Positions 17,729 to 25,901 are shown, numbered from the stretch's first letter. The stretch is 64,000 bases of DNA from Streptomyces sp. DvalAA-43 (GCF_900091725.1 NZ_FMBW01000063.1:1-64000); one strand, 5' to 3'. Numbers and translations are program-made. Notes: generated by a model not told the origin, from the letters alone.

Positions 17729-17808
17729 GAACGCTTGCCCCCACTGGTGGATGAGTGCGCGATCGGCCGTAACCTCCTTATGATGACATGCTGTTGAGGT
17801 TCGGAAGA

Positions 17809-18192
17809 ATGGTTGGGGGTTGTGTGACCGGCTGGCCGGACGCCTGTGAAGAAGTGGACCCGCTACTGGCCGCCGTGGGCGCGATCGAGTCGGCGAGTCC
17901 CCGCGTCTGGGCTCGGGTGGGCCTGGCGCTCGACGAGGTGGACACCGCCCTGGACGGCGGGGACGCCGCAGCCCTGCGACGCGCGTTGCACGCGTTGGAG
18001 GACTCCCTGCCGTCGGGGCGCATGCGGATGCTCGGCGGGGCAGGTGCTCCGGTCCCGCCACCGGCCGGGCTCGCCGACCGGGTCGAACGGCTCGTGAACC
18101 GTATCCGGGGAGCTGTCGCGGACGACGAGGACGCCTCGGTTCCGGTGGACTCCACCGAGTCGGCGGGCGGCCCGGACGACCGTGCCACGTAG
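17809..18192 (+). CDS. CATRA system-associated small protein
   Basis: About 127 residues, mostly helical and acidic (DEVDTALDGGDAAALRRALH then LADRVERLVNRI). Starts are ambiguous: ATG 17788, ATG 17809 (after GAGG) or GTG 17824 (after GGGGG); I chose the middle one. The stop at 18192 overlaps the GTG of the next gene by 11 bp, so the two are translationally coupled. The position, size and helical character fit the small associated protein found between the CHAT-TPR gene and the CATRA gene in described CATRA loci. Its biochemical role is unknown; the family assignment rests on context and general similarity. Confidence 0.75.
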   Translation: MVGGCVTGWPDACEEVDPLLAAVGAIESASPRVWARVGLALDEVDTALDGGDAAALRRALHALEDSLPSGRMRMLGGAGAPVPPPAGLADRVERLVNRIRGAVADDEDASVPVDSTESAGGPDDRAT

Positions 18193-19687
18193 CCGCTTCG
18201 AGGGCCGCGCCCTGATCGTCCACACCTTCGTTCCGCTGGCCGCGGCGGTACGGGACGAGGTGGGCGGGGAGCTTTCCGTGCGCCGGTTGTGGGAGCGGCT
18301 GGGTGACCGGTTGGGCGTGACCGATCCGGTCTCCGGCTTCGGCCCCGCCGAACTGCCCGCCCTGGCGCCGCCGACCGCGGCGGGCAGCGCCGCCGGCCAC
18401 GCGTTGCTCGCGGCGGGCCAGTGCACGGGGCCGTCGCCCGCGCAGGCCTTCGCGTACCGCCGTGGCGATGCCATCGGCATCACGGTCGTGCTGTTCCCGG
18501 GCCCTGGCGTCTCCTGGGGGGATCTGTGCCGCCGCTGGGAAGGGGTGGCGCCGTTGCCCGAACGGCTGGGTTCCTCGACCACGTACGTCCACCGCGTGCT
18601 CGTCAGTGGGCGGACGCCGCCCGGCGCAGGACGGCTGGACCGTCTGCTCACCTCGGTGCCGGCGGCCGGGGTGTCGGCACCGCCGGAGGGGAATTGGCGG
18701 CGGTCGCCCGACGGATACCTGGTTCGGCTCGCGCGCTCCGCAGGTCCGGGAGCGGTCAGTACGGCCGTGGTCGTGGGGCCCGCATCGCGCGAGGCGGACT
18801 TCGACGCCTGGCTGTGGCACATCGGTCCGTCGGGTGCTGTCGCGCCCTTCCTCCGCTGTCTGGAGGGGGCGGCGCGGCTGCGGCACCACGCGTCCGTGCA
18901 CCGCGCGCACCAACCGGCTCTCCACTCCCTGTGTCGGCGTCTCTCGGCCGCTTCGGAACGGTTGGCCGGGCTGTGCGGCCAGGTGCTGGCCGCCGGTTCC
19001 GGGCCGGACGAACTGATCGCCGCGGATGCGTCCATCGCCGCCCTGTACGTCGGCGACCAAGGGCTCAACCAATCGCTGAGAGACCTTCGCGACATGCGCC
19101 AGTCGGTGCGGATCACCTTGGACTCCCTGGCGGAGCTGCTGCCGTCCGCCGCGGGAGCGGGCGCCGACCCGGACCAGATCCTGGGGCGCTCGCTCCTCGC
19201 CCTGATCGACGACGACATCGCTCATGCCGAATCCGTCAAGCGCGAGGCAGACGAGATCTCCCGGACGACCGAGTCGATCGTGCGGCAGCGACTGGCGCTC
19301 CTCCAACAACGCACGACCGTCGTTCAGGGGGCGGTACTCGGGTCGCTGCTGACGGCGCTGGCCGCGGTGCAGACCCTCTCCTACGAACTGCCGTTGCCGG
19401 GTTCGCTGCACGCGCCGTTGATCACCTGGCTGTCCGTGCTCGCGCTGCTGCTGCCCGTTCAGTTGATGCGCTGGCGGCGGGCGGACGGAAGGGCCCGCCG
19501 GCCCGCCCGGTTCGACCGCCTGTCTGTCCTGTGCATGGGCGCGACGACGGGCTGGCTCGGCGCCTCGGTGTCCTCCGTCACTGCTCTGCACGTTCCGGCG
19601 CGTCCGGTGGTGAGCGCGGGCTGCGCGGTGGTCTGCGCACTCGGCTCCGTGCTGGCGGACCGGCGCTGGGTGTCGCGCGCCGTCTGA
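18182..19687 (+). CDS. CATRA conflict system caspase/TPR repeat-associated protein (501 aa)
   Basis: Starts at GTG 18182 inside the end of the preceding gene. Residues 1-210 are a globular N-terminal CATRA-like domain (ALIVHTFVPL at the start; QCTGPSPAQAFAYRRGD and LFPGPGVSWGDLCRRWEG inside). Residues 230-390 form a helical, coiled-coil-like region (SLRDLRDMRQSVRITL, HAESVKREADEI). The C-terminus has three or four membrane helices (GAVLGSLLTALAAVQTL, LITWLSVLALLLPVQ, LSVLCMGATTGWLG, VSAGCAVVCALGSVLA), so the protein is probably membrane-anchored with its sensor-like domain in the cytosol. It is coupled to the small protein and divergent from the CHAT-TPR protease. Known as a predicted immune/conflict component; mechanism not shown. 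Confidence 0.85.
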   Translation: MPRSRFEGRALIVHTFVPLAAAVRDEVGGELSVRRLWERLGDRLGVTDPVSGFGPAELPALAPPTAAGSAAGHALLAAGQCTGPSPAQAFAYRRGDAIGITVVLFPGPGVSWGDLCRRWEGVAPLPERLGSSTTYVHRVLVSGRTPPGAGRLDRLLTSVPAAGVSAPPEGNWRRSPDGYLVRLARSAGPGAVSTAVVVGPASREADFDAWLWHIGPSGAVAPFLRCLEGAARLRHHASVHRAHQPALHSLCRRLSAASERLAGLCGQVLAAGSGPDELIAADASIAALYVGDQGLNQSLRDLRDMRQSVRITLDSLAELLPSAAGAGADPDQILGRSLLALIDDDIAHAESVKREADEISRTTESIVRQRLALLQQRTTVVQGAVLGSLLTALAAVQTLSYELPLPGSLHAPLITWLSVLALLLPVQLMRWRRADGRARRPARFDRLSVLCMGATTGWLGASVSSVTALHVPARPVVSAGCAVVCALGSVLADRRWVSRAV

Positions 19688-19928
19688 GAGCCGCGCCGAG
19701 GAGACTCCCGAGGCCACCCGTGCGGGAGCGTGGACCCTGCGCCAGCGGTGAAGACGGTGCGCAGCAGGGCCTTGTGGACGGCCCGCGGTCTTTGAGGCGG
19801 CGGGCCGTCCGCGGGGCCGCGGTCTTTGAGGCGGCGGAGGTTCCGGAGGCTGCTCCGGTGGCGAGCAGTGCGCCGAGGGCGTCGGCTGCGTCGGCTTTTA
19901 TAGCGGCGCTGGAGCGCAGGACGTGCAT
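19578..19928 (-). pseudogene. Possible truncated gene with a strong ribosome site
   Basis: An ATG at 19928 (MHVLRSSAAIKADAADAL) has a near-perfect GCAGGAGG site 7 bases upstream. The first 35 residues look protein-like, then the reading turns Arg/Pro-rich and overlaps the end of the rightward CATRA gene. A 20-bp direct repeat lies in the coding part. I take this as the 5' end of a gene that lost the rest. No family recognised. Confidence 0.3.
19783..19836. repeat. Pair of 20-bp direct repeats
   Basis: CCGCGGTCTTTGAGGCGGCG occurs at 19783-19802 and again, exactly, at 19817-19836, 34 bp apart. It may mark a tandem duplication in the truncated gene read from 19928. Confidence 0.8.
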
Positions 19929-20435
19929 GGGTGTGCCTCCTGCATGAAATGGGAGCGTTCCACGGCAGGAGGGGGCGCTCGGGAATCCCAGCGTCCTTTC
20001 CTTTCAGACACGCCGATCTCCGGCCGGGCGTCGGATGCGTTCGCGTATCCGGCCAAGTCGGTTCGGCCGGAACGAAGGTCGCGGACCGGTCAGGCGCTTC
20101 GGCCGGAACGCGTTCCGCGAGAGCCAGGTGGGGCAGTTGGTCTGACACGTGCGCCCCGGGGCGGCGGCTCCGCCGCGGCGCACCGTTCCAGATTTCTGGA
20201 TCAACCGCGATATGCGGGGTGGCAGAGCAGCCGTGGTGGCGGGGCGCTCGGCAGGGTGAGGCGGTGGACCGGCGAGACGGGGTGTCGGGAAGCGGCTGGA
20301 GGCACACTGGCCGACCTGACCCGATGCTGCAGCGGCTCAGCCGTCGGCCCCGCAGCCGTGGTGCCGTACGTTCCTGCGACGGCTGGTGTGAAGCTCCATG
20401 GATACGATGCGGAAGCGCCCTGCCCCCGGCAGCCG
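19929..20435. other. Intergenic region without a convincing gene
   Basis: Both strands carry only short arginine-rich or mixed readings with poor codon bias. The left part would include the promoter of the truncated gene starting at 19928. Some GGCCGGAACG/CGGCCGGAACG near-repeats lie around 20069-20114. I see no RNA gene. Confidence 0.4.
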
Positions 20436-20622
20436 CTATGCCGTGGTCAGGGCGGCACCGTCGTCTACTTCTTCCGGCCGCCAGCCCATGATGCCGAGCA
20501 GTAGTCGCTCCAGCGGTCCGCCGACAAGTGCGGCGTACGTCTGGTACGGGAGCGGGCCGGGGTTGGGGTCGTCGCAGCCCTGGCCGTGGCTGTGGCCGTA
20601 CCCCCTGCCGCGCGGTGCGGGG
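20436..20622 (-). pseudogene. C-terminal coding fragment, conserved-looking
   Basis: In the frame one base off the neighbouring 20623-21150 gene, the minus strand reads GRGYGHSHGQGCDDPNPGPL, then PYQTYAALVGGPLERLLLGI, then MGWRPEEVDDGAALTTA and a stop at 20436. Composition and codon choice are those of a real protein, but no start codon is found in the frame before it meets the neighbouring gene. I read it as a truncated small protein, or one originally fused or coupled to the neighbour. Family not recognised. Confidence 0.4.
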
Positions 20623-21150
20623 CTACTTGATCTGGGTGGCGCCTCGGTCGACGAGGTCCTGGATATGGACCGGCCAGTCCCGCTCCAGGATCATGGCGAC
20701 GGCGGCGTGGACATCGGCGCGTACCTGCGGGGTGACGTGTTCGACGTCGCCGCCCGCGTAGTGCAGGCGCAGGCCCTCGCGGCTGGCGTCGCACAGGATG
20801 GCGTGGGCCTTCCGCGACAGCGTCATGTAGAGCTGCGGGACCTGGGCCTTCACGAGTTCGTCGATGACGGCCTCGTGGTCGATGCCGAGCGCGCCCCAGC
20901 TCTTGCCCTGCTTGTCGAGCCAGAGGGTGACGTCGGAGAAGAAGACGGCCTTGCCCGGCCCGTCGCCGGGTTCGCGGGCCAGGTCGCCCGCGAGGTCGAG
21001 CGCGGTGCCGGCCTCCTTGCTGACGAGTCTGCGGGGGCTCGTCTGCGGGGCGATGGCCAACGCGCACTCTCCCCAGCCGTCTTGGGCCTGCTCCGGCCAG
21101 GGCAGCCCCAGCACGAGCCAACCGTCCGGTTGCAGCAGCTTGTTGCTCAC
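20623..21150 (-). CDS. Hypothetical protein (175 aa)
   Basis: Starts at GTG 21150 (SNKLLQPDGWLVLGLPWPEQ), with GGGGAAG upstream. The protein has a mixed alpha/beta pattern: LVLGLPWPE near the start, AVFFSDVTLWLDKQGKSWGA, DHEAVIDELVKAQVPQLYMT, then HAILCDASREGLRLHYAGGD. It reads as a globular cytosolic protein without signal peptide or membrane segment. It is divergent from the short 21211-21495 gene and followed by the fragment at 20436-20622. I do not recognise a family; position next to a phage/plasmid-like DnaB paralogue suggests accessory DNA. Confidence 0.65.
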   Translation of the reverse strand: MSNKLLQPDGWLVLGLPWPEQAQDGWGECALAIAPQTSPRRLVSKEAGTALDLAGDLAREPGDGPGKAVFFSDVTLWLDKQGKSWGALGIDHEAVIDELVKAQVPQLYMTLSRKAHAILCDASREGLRLHYAGGDVEHVTPQVRADVHAAVAMILERDWPVHIQDLVDRGATQIK

Positions 21151-21210
21151 CGTGTTTTCTTCCCCGTCGTTGGTGACGTCCGTGGTCTGTGCCGATCTTT
21201 CCGCCCTGCG

Positions 21211-21495
21211 GTGACGGCGGACAAGGCGGCCTCCGGCCCACCCGCACGCGGCCGGTGCGAACGTGCGAAGCGTCCGCCGACTCCCTGGCCGGCCCTGGAC
21301 GAAGTCCTCGACGTGGCGCTTGGCCGCAAGCGCTTCGCGGTTCTGGCCCTGCCTTGGGAACCGGGCGGCGAGACACCGTTCCACATGGCGCAGCAAGCGC
21401 GGGCCGACCGAGACCACAACCGTCGCCTGAGAGGTGCTGCCGCGTACCGCGCCTACTACCGGAACTCCCCGAAGGCCGTGCCGCATCAGGCCTGA
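21211..21495 (+). CDS. Short hypothetical protein (94 aa)
   Basis: Read from GTG 21211. The middle is well-formed (ALDEVLDVALGRKRFAVLAL and PWEPGGETPFHMAQQARADR) and the C-terminus is basic (NRRLRGAAAYRAYYRNSPKA). The start is uncertain, because the same frame is open for hundreds of bases upstream across the opposite-strand gene. It ends 47 bp before the DnaB-like gene and may be in the same transcript. No family recognised; it could be the tail of an older, longer gene. Confidence 0.45.
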   Translation: MTADKAASGPPARGRCERAKRPPTPWPALDEVLDVALGRKRFAVLALPWEPGGETPFHMAQQARADRDHNRRLRGAAAYRAYYRNSPKAVPHQA

Positions 21496-21541
21496 TCATG
21501 TAGTTCATGCTCAGCGCACCATCACAACCCCAGGGGAGATC

Positions 21542-22447
21542 ATGACCGACACCACCACGAATGAGGCCGCATCCGACAAGCCCGGCGTGATCAGCGACCT
21601 CCTCGGAAATCTGCTCGACGACACAGTGAGCATCGTTGAGAACCCCACCGCGTACACATCCCTCCATGGACTCCCCACCGGCTTCCGCGACCTCGACCGG
21701 GTGACCGGAGGTCTGACCCCCGGCTCTCTCACTGTCATCGCGTCCCGCCCTCAAGTGGGCCGTACGACACTCCTCACCGACATCTGCCGGAACACCGCGA
21801 TCAAGAACAACGTGCCCACTGCGGTGTACTCCCTGGAGGAAAGCGGGGAGCTCTTCCTCATGCGGGTCCTGGCCGCCGAAGCACGTGTGGCCCGGCATCA
21901 CATCATCTGCGGCACCATGACTGACGAGGACTGGACCCGGCTGGCCCGCCGCGTCCCGGATGTGTCCGCGGCTCCGCTCCACGTGAAGACTCCCGGCCGG
22001 CTGACCATGGCCACCCTCGAAGCCGAAGCGCGGGAACTCGTCGAGGAACACGGAGTCGCGCTCCTCGCCGTCGACGGGATCCAGGACATCCGGCCGGCCA
22101 AGCGCAGCGACCTCCGCGAACGCGAAGTCGGCGACGTCGTCCGCGATCTGAAGACCCTCGCCCGGGAACTCAGCGTTCCGGTCGTCGCCACCAGCCAGCT
22201 GAACCGAAATCCGGAGCAGCGGTACAACCGGCTGCCGATGTTGGATGACCTCCGCGAGTCCGGGGCAATCACGTTCGCGGCAGACACCATTCTGCTGCTG
22301 CACCGGGAGGATGCCTACGAGAAGGACACGCCGCGGGCCGGCGAGGCCGACTTCTACATCGCCAAGCACAGGCAGGGCCCGACCTGCGTGATCACTACCG
22401 CGTTCCAAGGGCACTACGGGCGGTTCGTCGACATGGTGCAGTCCTGA
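21542..22447 (+). CDS. DnaB-like helicase C-terminal (RecA-fold) ATPase
   Basis: 301 residues from ATG 21542, with AGGGGAG upstream. It matches the C-terminal RecA-like half of replicative helicase DnaB: LHGLPTGFRDLDRVTGGLTP, a P-loop region ASRPQVGRTTLL, Walker B-like VALLAVDGIQDI, the sensor/Q-loop segment VVATSQLNRNPEQR, and LRESGAITFAADTILLLHRE near the C-terminus. The N-terminal primase-binding domain of DnaB is absent. The Walker A lysine is replaced by arginine (GRT rather than GKT), as seen in some actinobacterial DnaB paralogues. It is probably an accessory ATPase of mobile or phage origin, not the chromosomal helicase. Confidence 0.85.
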   Translation: MTDTTTNEAASDKPGVISDLLGNLLDDTVSIVENPTAYTSLHGLPTGFRDLDRVTGGLTPGSLTVIASRPQVGRTTLLTDICRNTAIKNNVPTAVYSLEESGELFLMRVLAAEARVARHHIICGTMTDEDWTRLARRVPDVSAAPLHVKTPGRLTMATLEAEARELVEEHGVALLAVDGIQDIRPAKRSDLREREVGDVVRDLKTLARELSVPVVATSQLNRNPEQRYNRLPMLDDLRESGAITFAADTILLLHREDAYEKDTPRAGEADFYIAKHRQGPTCVITTAFQGHYGRFVDMVQS

Positions 22448-22512
22448 TGGCAGGCGTTCATGGTCGGAGCCAAGTACGGAAGGCGACGAAATCCTGTGAG
22501 AGAGATCGGTTG

Positions 22513-22580
22513 ATGGCAAAGAAGCAGAAGGTCACCGTGGAAGAGCATGCCAAACTCGGCCGGCGCCCAGATGATCTATA
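22513..22580 (+). pseudogene. Gene start truncated by an IS element
   Basis: An ATG at 22513, 65 bp after the DnaB-like stop, opens MAKKQKVTVEEHAKLGRRPD, a convincing N-terminus. It is cut at about 22581 by the left end of a decayed IS982-type element. No continuation is found on the right side of the element. Confidence 0.45.
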
Positions 22581-23520
22581 CCAAGGGGTCAGTGATCGTA
22601 GGCGATCAGTGAGCGTAGGACGGTTTGTCCGGTGGCGTCGTTGTGCCGGATCGCGGCGGTCAGCGCGAGGATGCGTTGCATGACGCGGACTATGACACCT
22701 CCGGGTGTGCGCCCTCGGTGCCGTTCGAGGTCAAGCTGTCCTTTGAGGGTCTAGTTGATCGATTCGATGACCTGTCGCAGCGGCTCGAACAGGGCTGCGC
22801 CAGGCCGTTCCCGTTCACCGTTACGGGCAGGCCGCAGCAACCGGGCCCCATGCGCGGACAGTTCGCGTTCGGAACCACGGCCGAAGTAGTTCTTGTCGCC
22901 GATGAGAGTCTGTCGGGGGCGTTCTCGCAGAAGCTCGCATTCGGCTGCCAGGAGGTCAAGGAGAGGCTCTCGTTGGTCGGCCCCGGTCAGGGCGAAGGCG
23001 ACGGGCAGGCCCTGAAGGGTGCAGACGAGGTGCAGGCGCAGGCCCCAGAAGAAGCGGCTGTGGCTGGCGCAGTAGCCGTATTCGGCTCAGCCTGCCAGGT
23101 CGGAGCGTTTGACGGTCTCGCGGGAGCGTCCGCATTCCACCGGAGTGGAGTCCACGAACCAGTGGTAGCCAGGATCCGGTTGACGCTTCGCATCAGACCG
23201 GCGGCCTTGCGCAGCCGCTTGTTGTGGCCGGGCTGCTGGGGCAGGTAGAGGAAGAGGTGGCGCAGGTGGGCACGGGCATGGCGGAGCCATTTGGCCTCGG
23301 AGGTGTAGCCGAGTATGGCCTGCATCGTGGCGAGGGTGACCAGTTCGGCATCGCTCAGGCGGGGTGTAGTGCCGACCGGCGGGCGCCACGGCGCCAGGTC
23401 GGGATGCTCCTTCAGGATGTCGTCGGTCGTCACATGGAGTGCTGTCGCGAGGGTGTGCACGTCGTTCGTCACAGAACGATCTTGGACACCCTCGTTCTCG
23501 TCTCCGCAGGCAACCCTTGG
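22581..23520 (-). mobile_element. Decayed IS982-family insertion sequence
   Basis: About 940 bp. The ends show short inverted repeats: CCAAGGG at 22581 and CCCTTGG at 23514-23520. A broken transposase gene fills the inside on the minus strand. No matching target-site duplication is visible next to the ends, so one flank may have rearranged after insertion. The left end cuts a gene beginning at 22513; the right end lies 22 bp before the start of the 23543 gene. Confidence 0.75.
22589..23472 (-). pseudogene. IS982-family transposase, frameshifted with two nonsense changes
   Basis: Reading from GTG 23472: TNDVHTLATALHVTTDD, then LSDAELVTLATMQAILGYTS and NKRLRKAAGLMRSVNRI, typical IS982 transposase N-terminus. 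A frameshift near 23150 moves to FVDSTPVECGRSRETVKRSD. A TGA at 23087-23089 follows where the family has Trp (AG-W-AEYGYC), and the frame then continues with CASHSRFFWGLRLHLVCTLQ and LIGDKNYFGRGSEREL. A second stop (TAG, Trp expected) interrupts after VIESIN. The DDE core is thus recognisable but the gene is dead. Confidence 0.85.
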
Positions 23521-23542
23521 ACCACACCACCAGGAGGAACCA

Positions 23543-23932
23543 GTGTCGTACTCGCAACTGCTCACCCCCGAGGAGAAGCTCGCCGACGCGAAGAAGCTGT
23601 TGAGCCTCCCGCGTATCGTCGTGATCTGCGGCTCCACCCGCTTCATGACCGAGATGAACGAGGCCGATCTGCGGGAGACCAAAGCCGGAAAGATCGTCGT
23701 CAAACCGGGCTGTGACATGAAGTCACCGCACGAACTCTGGTCCGATCCTGTCGAGGCCGAGGCGCTGAAGGTCCGACTCGACGATCTGCACCGGGCGAAG
23801 ATCCGGCTCGCTGATGAGGTGCTCGTAGTCGGCGACTACATCGGAGACAGCACCCGGGCCGAAATCGCCTACGCCCGATCGCTGGGCAAGCCCGTGCGGT
23901 TCACGCACCCCGAAGTCGACCCTGACGCCTGA
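23543..23932 (+). CDS. Nucleoside 2-deoxyribosyltransferase-like protein (129 aa)
   Basis: Starts at GTG 23543 with a perfect AGGAGG five bases upstream. It shows a compact Rossmann-like alpha/beta fold: RIVVICGSTRFMTEMNEADL at the start, and ADEVLVVGDYIGDSTRAEIA near residue 95, which matches the nucleotide-binding D-x-x-x-x-x-G-x-Y-I-G-x-S-T-x-x-E-I region of the nucleoside 2-deoxyribosyltransferase superfamily. The family exchanges or hydrolyses the base of deoxynucleosides; many short members of this type occur in phages and actinobacterial accessory DNA. The ribosome site abuts the right end of the IS982 remnant, so the original promoter may have been replaced. Confidence 0.7.
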   Translation: MSYSQLLTPEEKLADAKKLLSLPRIVVICGSTRFMTEMNEADLRETKAGKIVVKPGCDMKSPHELWSDPVEAEALKVRLDDLHRAKIRLADEVLVVGDYIGDSTRAEIAYARSLGKPVRFTHPEVDPDA

Positions 23933-24399
23933 CCGCCCGCCGCCACCTCGACAACCAGAGCCGACAGCCCGCCGCCCGACCGTCTCGCGGTGGCTACGGC
24001 CGCCGCCCACCCCACACCCTCCGCAGGCATCCCTTGGAATTGTTCATCCAGTGACCTGAGTCAGAGATTCGGTTGCAGTAGGCGGCGAAGGGCGGTGTGT
24101 CCCAGTGGCTGGGACGGGACCGAGGCCGCCGGCGGCGGGCCCGCCGCCGGATCCCCGAGGGTGAGCGCCACCAGCCTAAGTGGCCACTCGCGCTGGACCC
24201 TACGACCCGCCGTATGGCGGGCTCAGAGCAGTTGGGGATACGCGCGCTCATCCCACCAATGTGACCCGGGACTCTGGGACGCGGGCCGGGGTGACTCTGG
24301 GACGCGTCTGGAGGACGCTCCCTGTGGGGCGGAGCCGGATGGCTGTGATGTGCACTCCTGAGCAGCCACATTATGGCCATGGCCGCCCTGGCGGTACGG
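23933..24399. other. Intergenic region without a supported gene
   Basis: Short readings on both strands lack protein-like composition. Imperfect repeats of GACTCTGGGACGCG occur at about 24270-24306. No RNA gene or clear hairpin terminator seen after the 23543-23932 gene. Confidence 0.35.
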
Positions 24400-24945
24400 G
24401 GATTCGAGTGACGTGGATGGGTGGGTCCGCGAGCTTGGTCGCGCTCCCGGGCAGGTTCGGCTGGTTCGCCGATACGGCGTCACGGAAACTGATGGCGTCG
24501 GCCTTCATCCCGCAGACGGTCTCCGGCTTCCACGCGGAGGGGACCCTGCTCGACCTGGGCGGCGCGCAGTTGTCGCGGTTCGCCTACTCCCCGCTCAGGT
24601 CACGGCGTACCTGGCGGCTGATCCGCCCGGGGGACCCGGAGGATCCAGATGGGACTGGTGACCGCCGGAACCATCCGCTTCACCCAGGACGATCGCGAAG
24701 CCGGGGTACGGGCCGGAGACATGGTGCTGTGGGGCGCCTCGTACCCCTACGAGTCGAATTCGGGCGTGGACGGACACGAGGTCGAGGTGTTCGTGCACCA
24801 GGTGTCCAAGAAGTCGGCCATGCCGCTGCCGGACCGGCGGCTGACTCGGCTGCTCTCCCGCCCTCTCTCCGGCACCACCGGTCTCGGATCGATCCCTGTC
24901 GGGGCCGCGTTCGGCCAGGCCTTCCGCGCCATCTACGTAACCACA
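24400..24945 (+). pseudogene. AraC-family regulator N-terminal domain, frameshifted and truncated
   Basis: Two frames together give the ligand-binding half of an AraC-type regulator. The first reads RFGWFADTASRKLMASAFIP, VSGFHAEGTLLDLGGAQLSR and FAYSPLRSRRT. After a shift near 24640 the second reads MGLVTAGTIRFTQDDREAGV, RAGDMVLWGASYPYES, VEVFVHQVSKKSAMPLPDRR and LTRLLSRPLSGTTG. The C-terminal helix-turn-helix pair is missing; the sequence runs into the leader of the SDR gene. It is non-functional as a regulator. It probably once controlled a neighbouring gene, possibly the SDR. Confidence 0.75.
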
Positions 24946-25044
24946 CCACGCGACCTCCGTTCCGATGCCTTCCGGTGGAGCCACATGGCGGGCCGCGTCG
25001 TCAACCACTGGTCGATCGCATCATCTCGAAGGGAAACTGTGCCC

Positions 25045-25734
25045 ATGACGACAACCTTGATCACCGGGGCCAACAAGGGCCTCGGCCATGAGACCGCGCG
25101 CCGCTTGACCGCCTTGGGCCATACCGTCTATCTCGGAGCGCGCAACGTCGAGCGGGGCGCGGCGGCCGCGGCTTCGCTCGGCGCCCGGTTCGTACAACTC
25201 GATGTCACCGAGGATGCCTCGGTCGCCGCTGCGGTGGCCACCATTGAGGCCGACGGTGGACTGGACGTCCTGGTCAACAACGCCGGAATCGAGGTGCGTT
25301 CACCGGAGGGCGCCATCATCGGTGCTGCGGAGCTGACCGCCGACGTGATGCGGGAGGTGTTCGAGACCAACGTCTTCGGCCTGGTCCGGGTGACCCACGC
25401 CTTCCTGCCGCTGCTGGAACGCTCTGCCGCCCCGGTCGTCGTCAATGTCAGCAGCAGCCTGGCCTCGCTGGCCCACGCCGGCAAGGGGTACCCGGGGGTC
25501 GCGTACCCGACCTCCAAGACCGCGGTCAACATGCTGACCGTGCAGTTCGCCAAGGCGTTCCCGCGAATGCGGATCAACGCGGTGGAGCCCGGCTACACCG
25601 CTACGGACCTCAACCAGCGCGAGGGCACGCAGACCGTCGAGCAGGGTGCCGAGATCATCGTTCGGATGGCTCAGCTATGGCCGGACGGGCCGACTGGCGG
25701 CTACTTCGATATGTCGGGCCCCTTGCCCTGGTAG
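25045..25734 (+). CDS. Short-chain dehydrogenase/reductase
   Basis: 229 residues from ATG 25045 (GTG 25039 also possible; AAGGGAA lies upstream). It is a classical SDR: cofactor loop TGANKGLG (residues about 7-14), acidic/basic switch after LGARN favouring NADP(H), LDVTEDA, NNAG (about 76), catalytic Ser in NVSSSLASL, and Y-P-T-S-K (YxxxK). It ends GGYFDMSGPLPW, as in many actinobacterial carbonyl reductases. Substrate cannot be told. It directly follows the broken AraC gene, from which a fused longer reading is an artefact. It is probably cytosolic and functional. Confidence 0.92.
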   Translation: MTTTLITGANKGLGHETARRLTALGHTVYLGARNVERGAAAAASLGARFVQLDVTEDASVAAAVATIEADGGLDVLVNNAGIEVRSPEGAIIGAAELTADVMREVFETNVFGLVRVTHAFLPLLERSAAPVVVNVSSSLASLAHAGKGYPGVAYPTSKTAVNMLTVQFAKAFPRMRINAVEPGYTATDLNQREGTQTVEQGAEIIVRMAQLWPDGPTGGYFDMSGPLPW

Positions 25735-25901
25735 GCGCCGAGGCTTGCGACGAGGCGCGCTGCACGGCTCGTCGGGCTGCTGGCGAACGAGTGCGCCGCT
25801 GGCAGCCGCCGGCTCGGTGCTGAGTGCACTGAAGCTCGCAGCCGCGGAGCGTCACGGAGTCCACGTAGGTTTCCGAAGCTCGATCGCCGGTTACCGAAAA
25901 G
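25735..25901. other. Gap between convergent genes
   Basis: This 167-bp gap lies between the SDR and the convergent DinB-like gene. No strong hairpin or small gene is apparent. Confidence 0.3.

Noticed and set aside
17729-19717. Upstream extension of the CHAT-TPR frame to 19717
   Set aside because: The extension is antisense to the two CATRA genes and is Arg/Pro/Gly-rich. The real N-terminus is near 17728.
22625-23248. Rightward 207-codon frame inside the IS982 element
   Set aside because: Antisense to the transposase, whose family motifs are clear on the minus strand even though broken.
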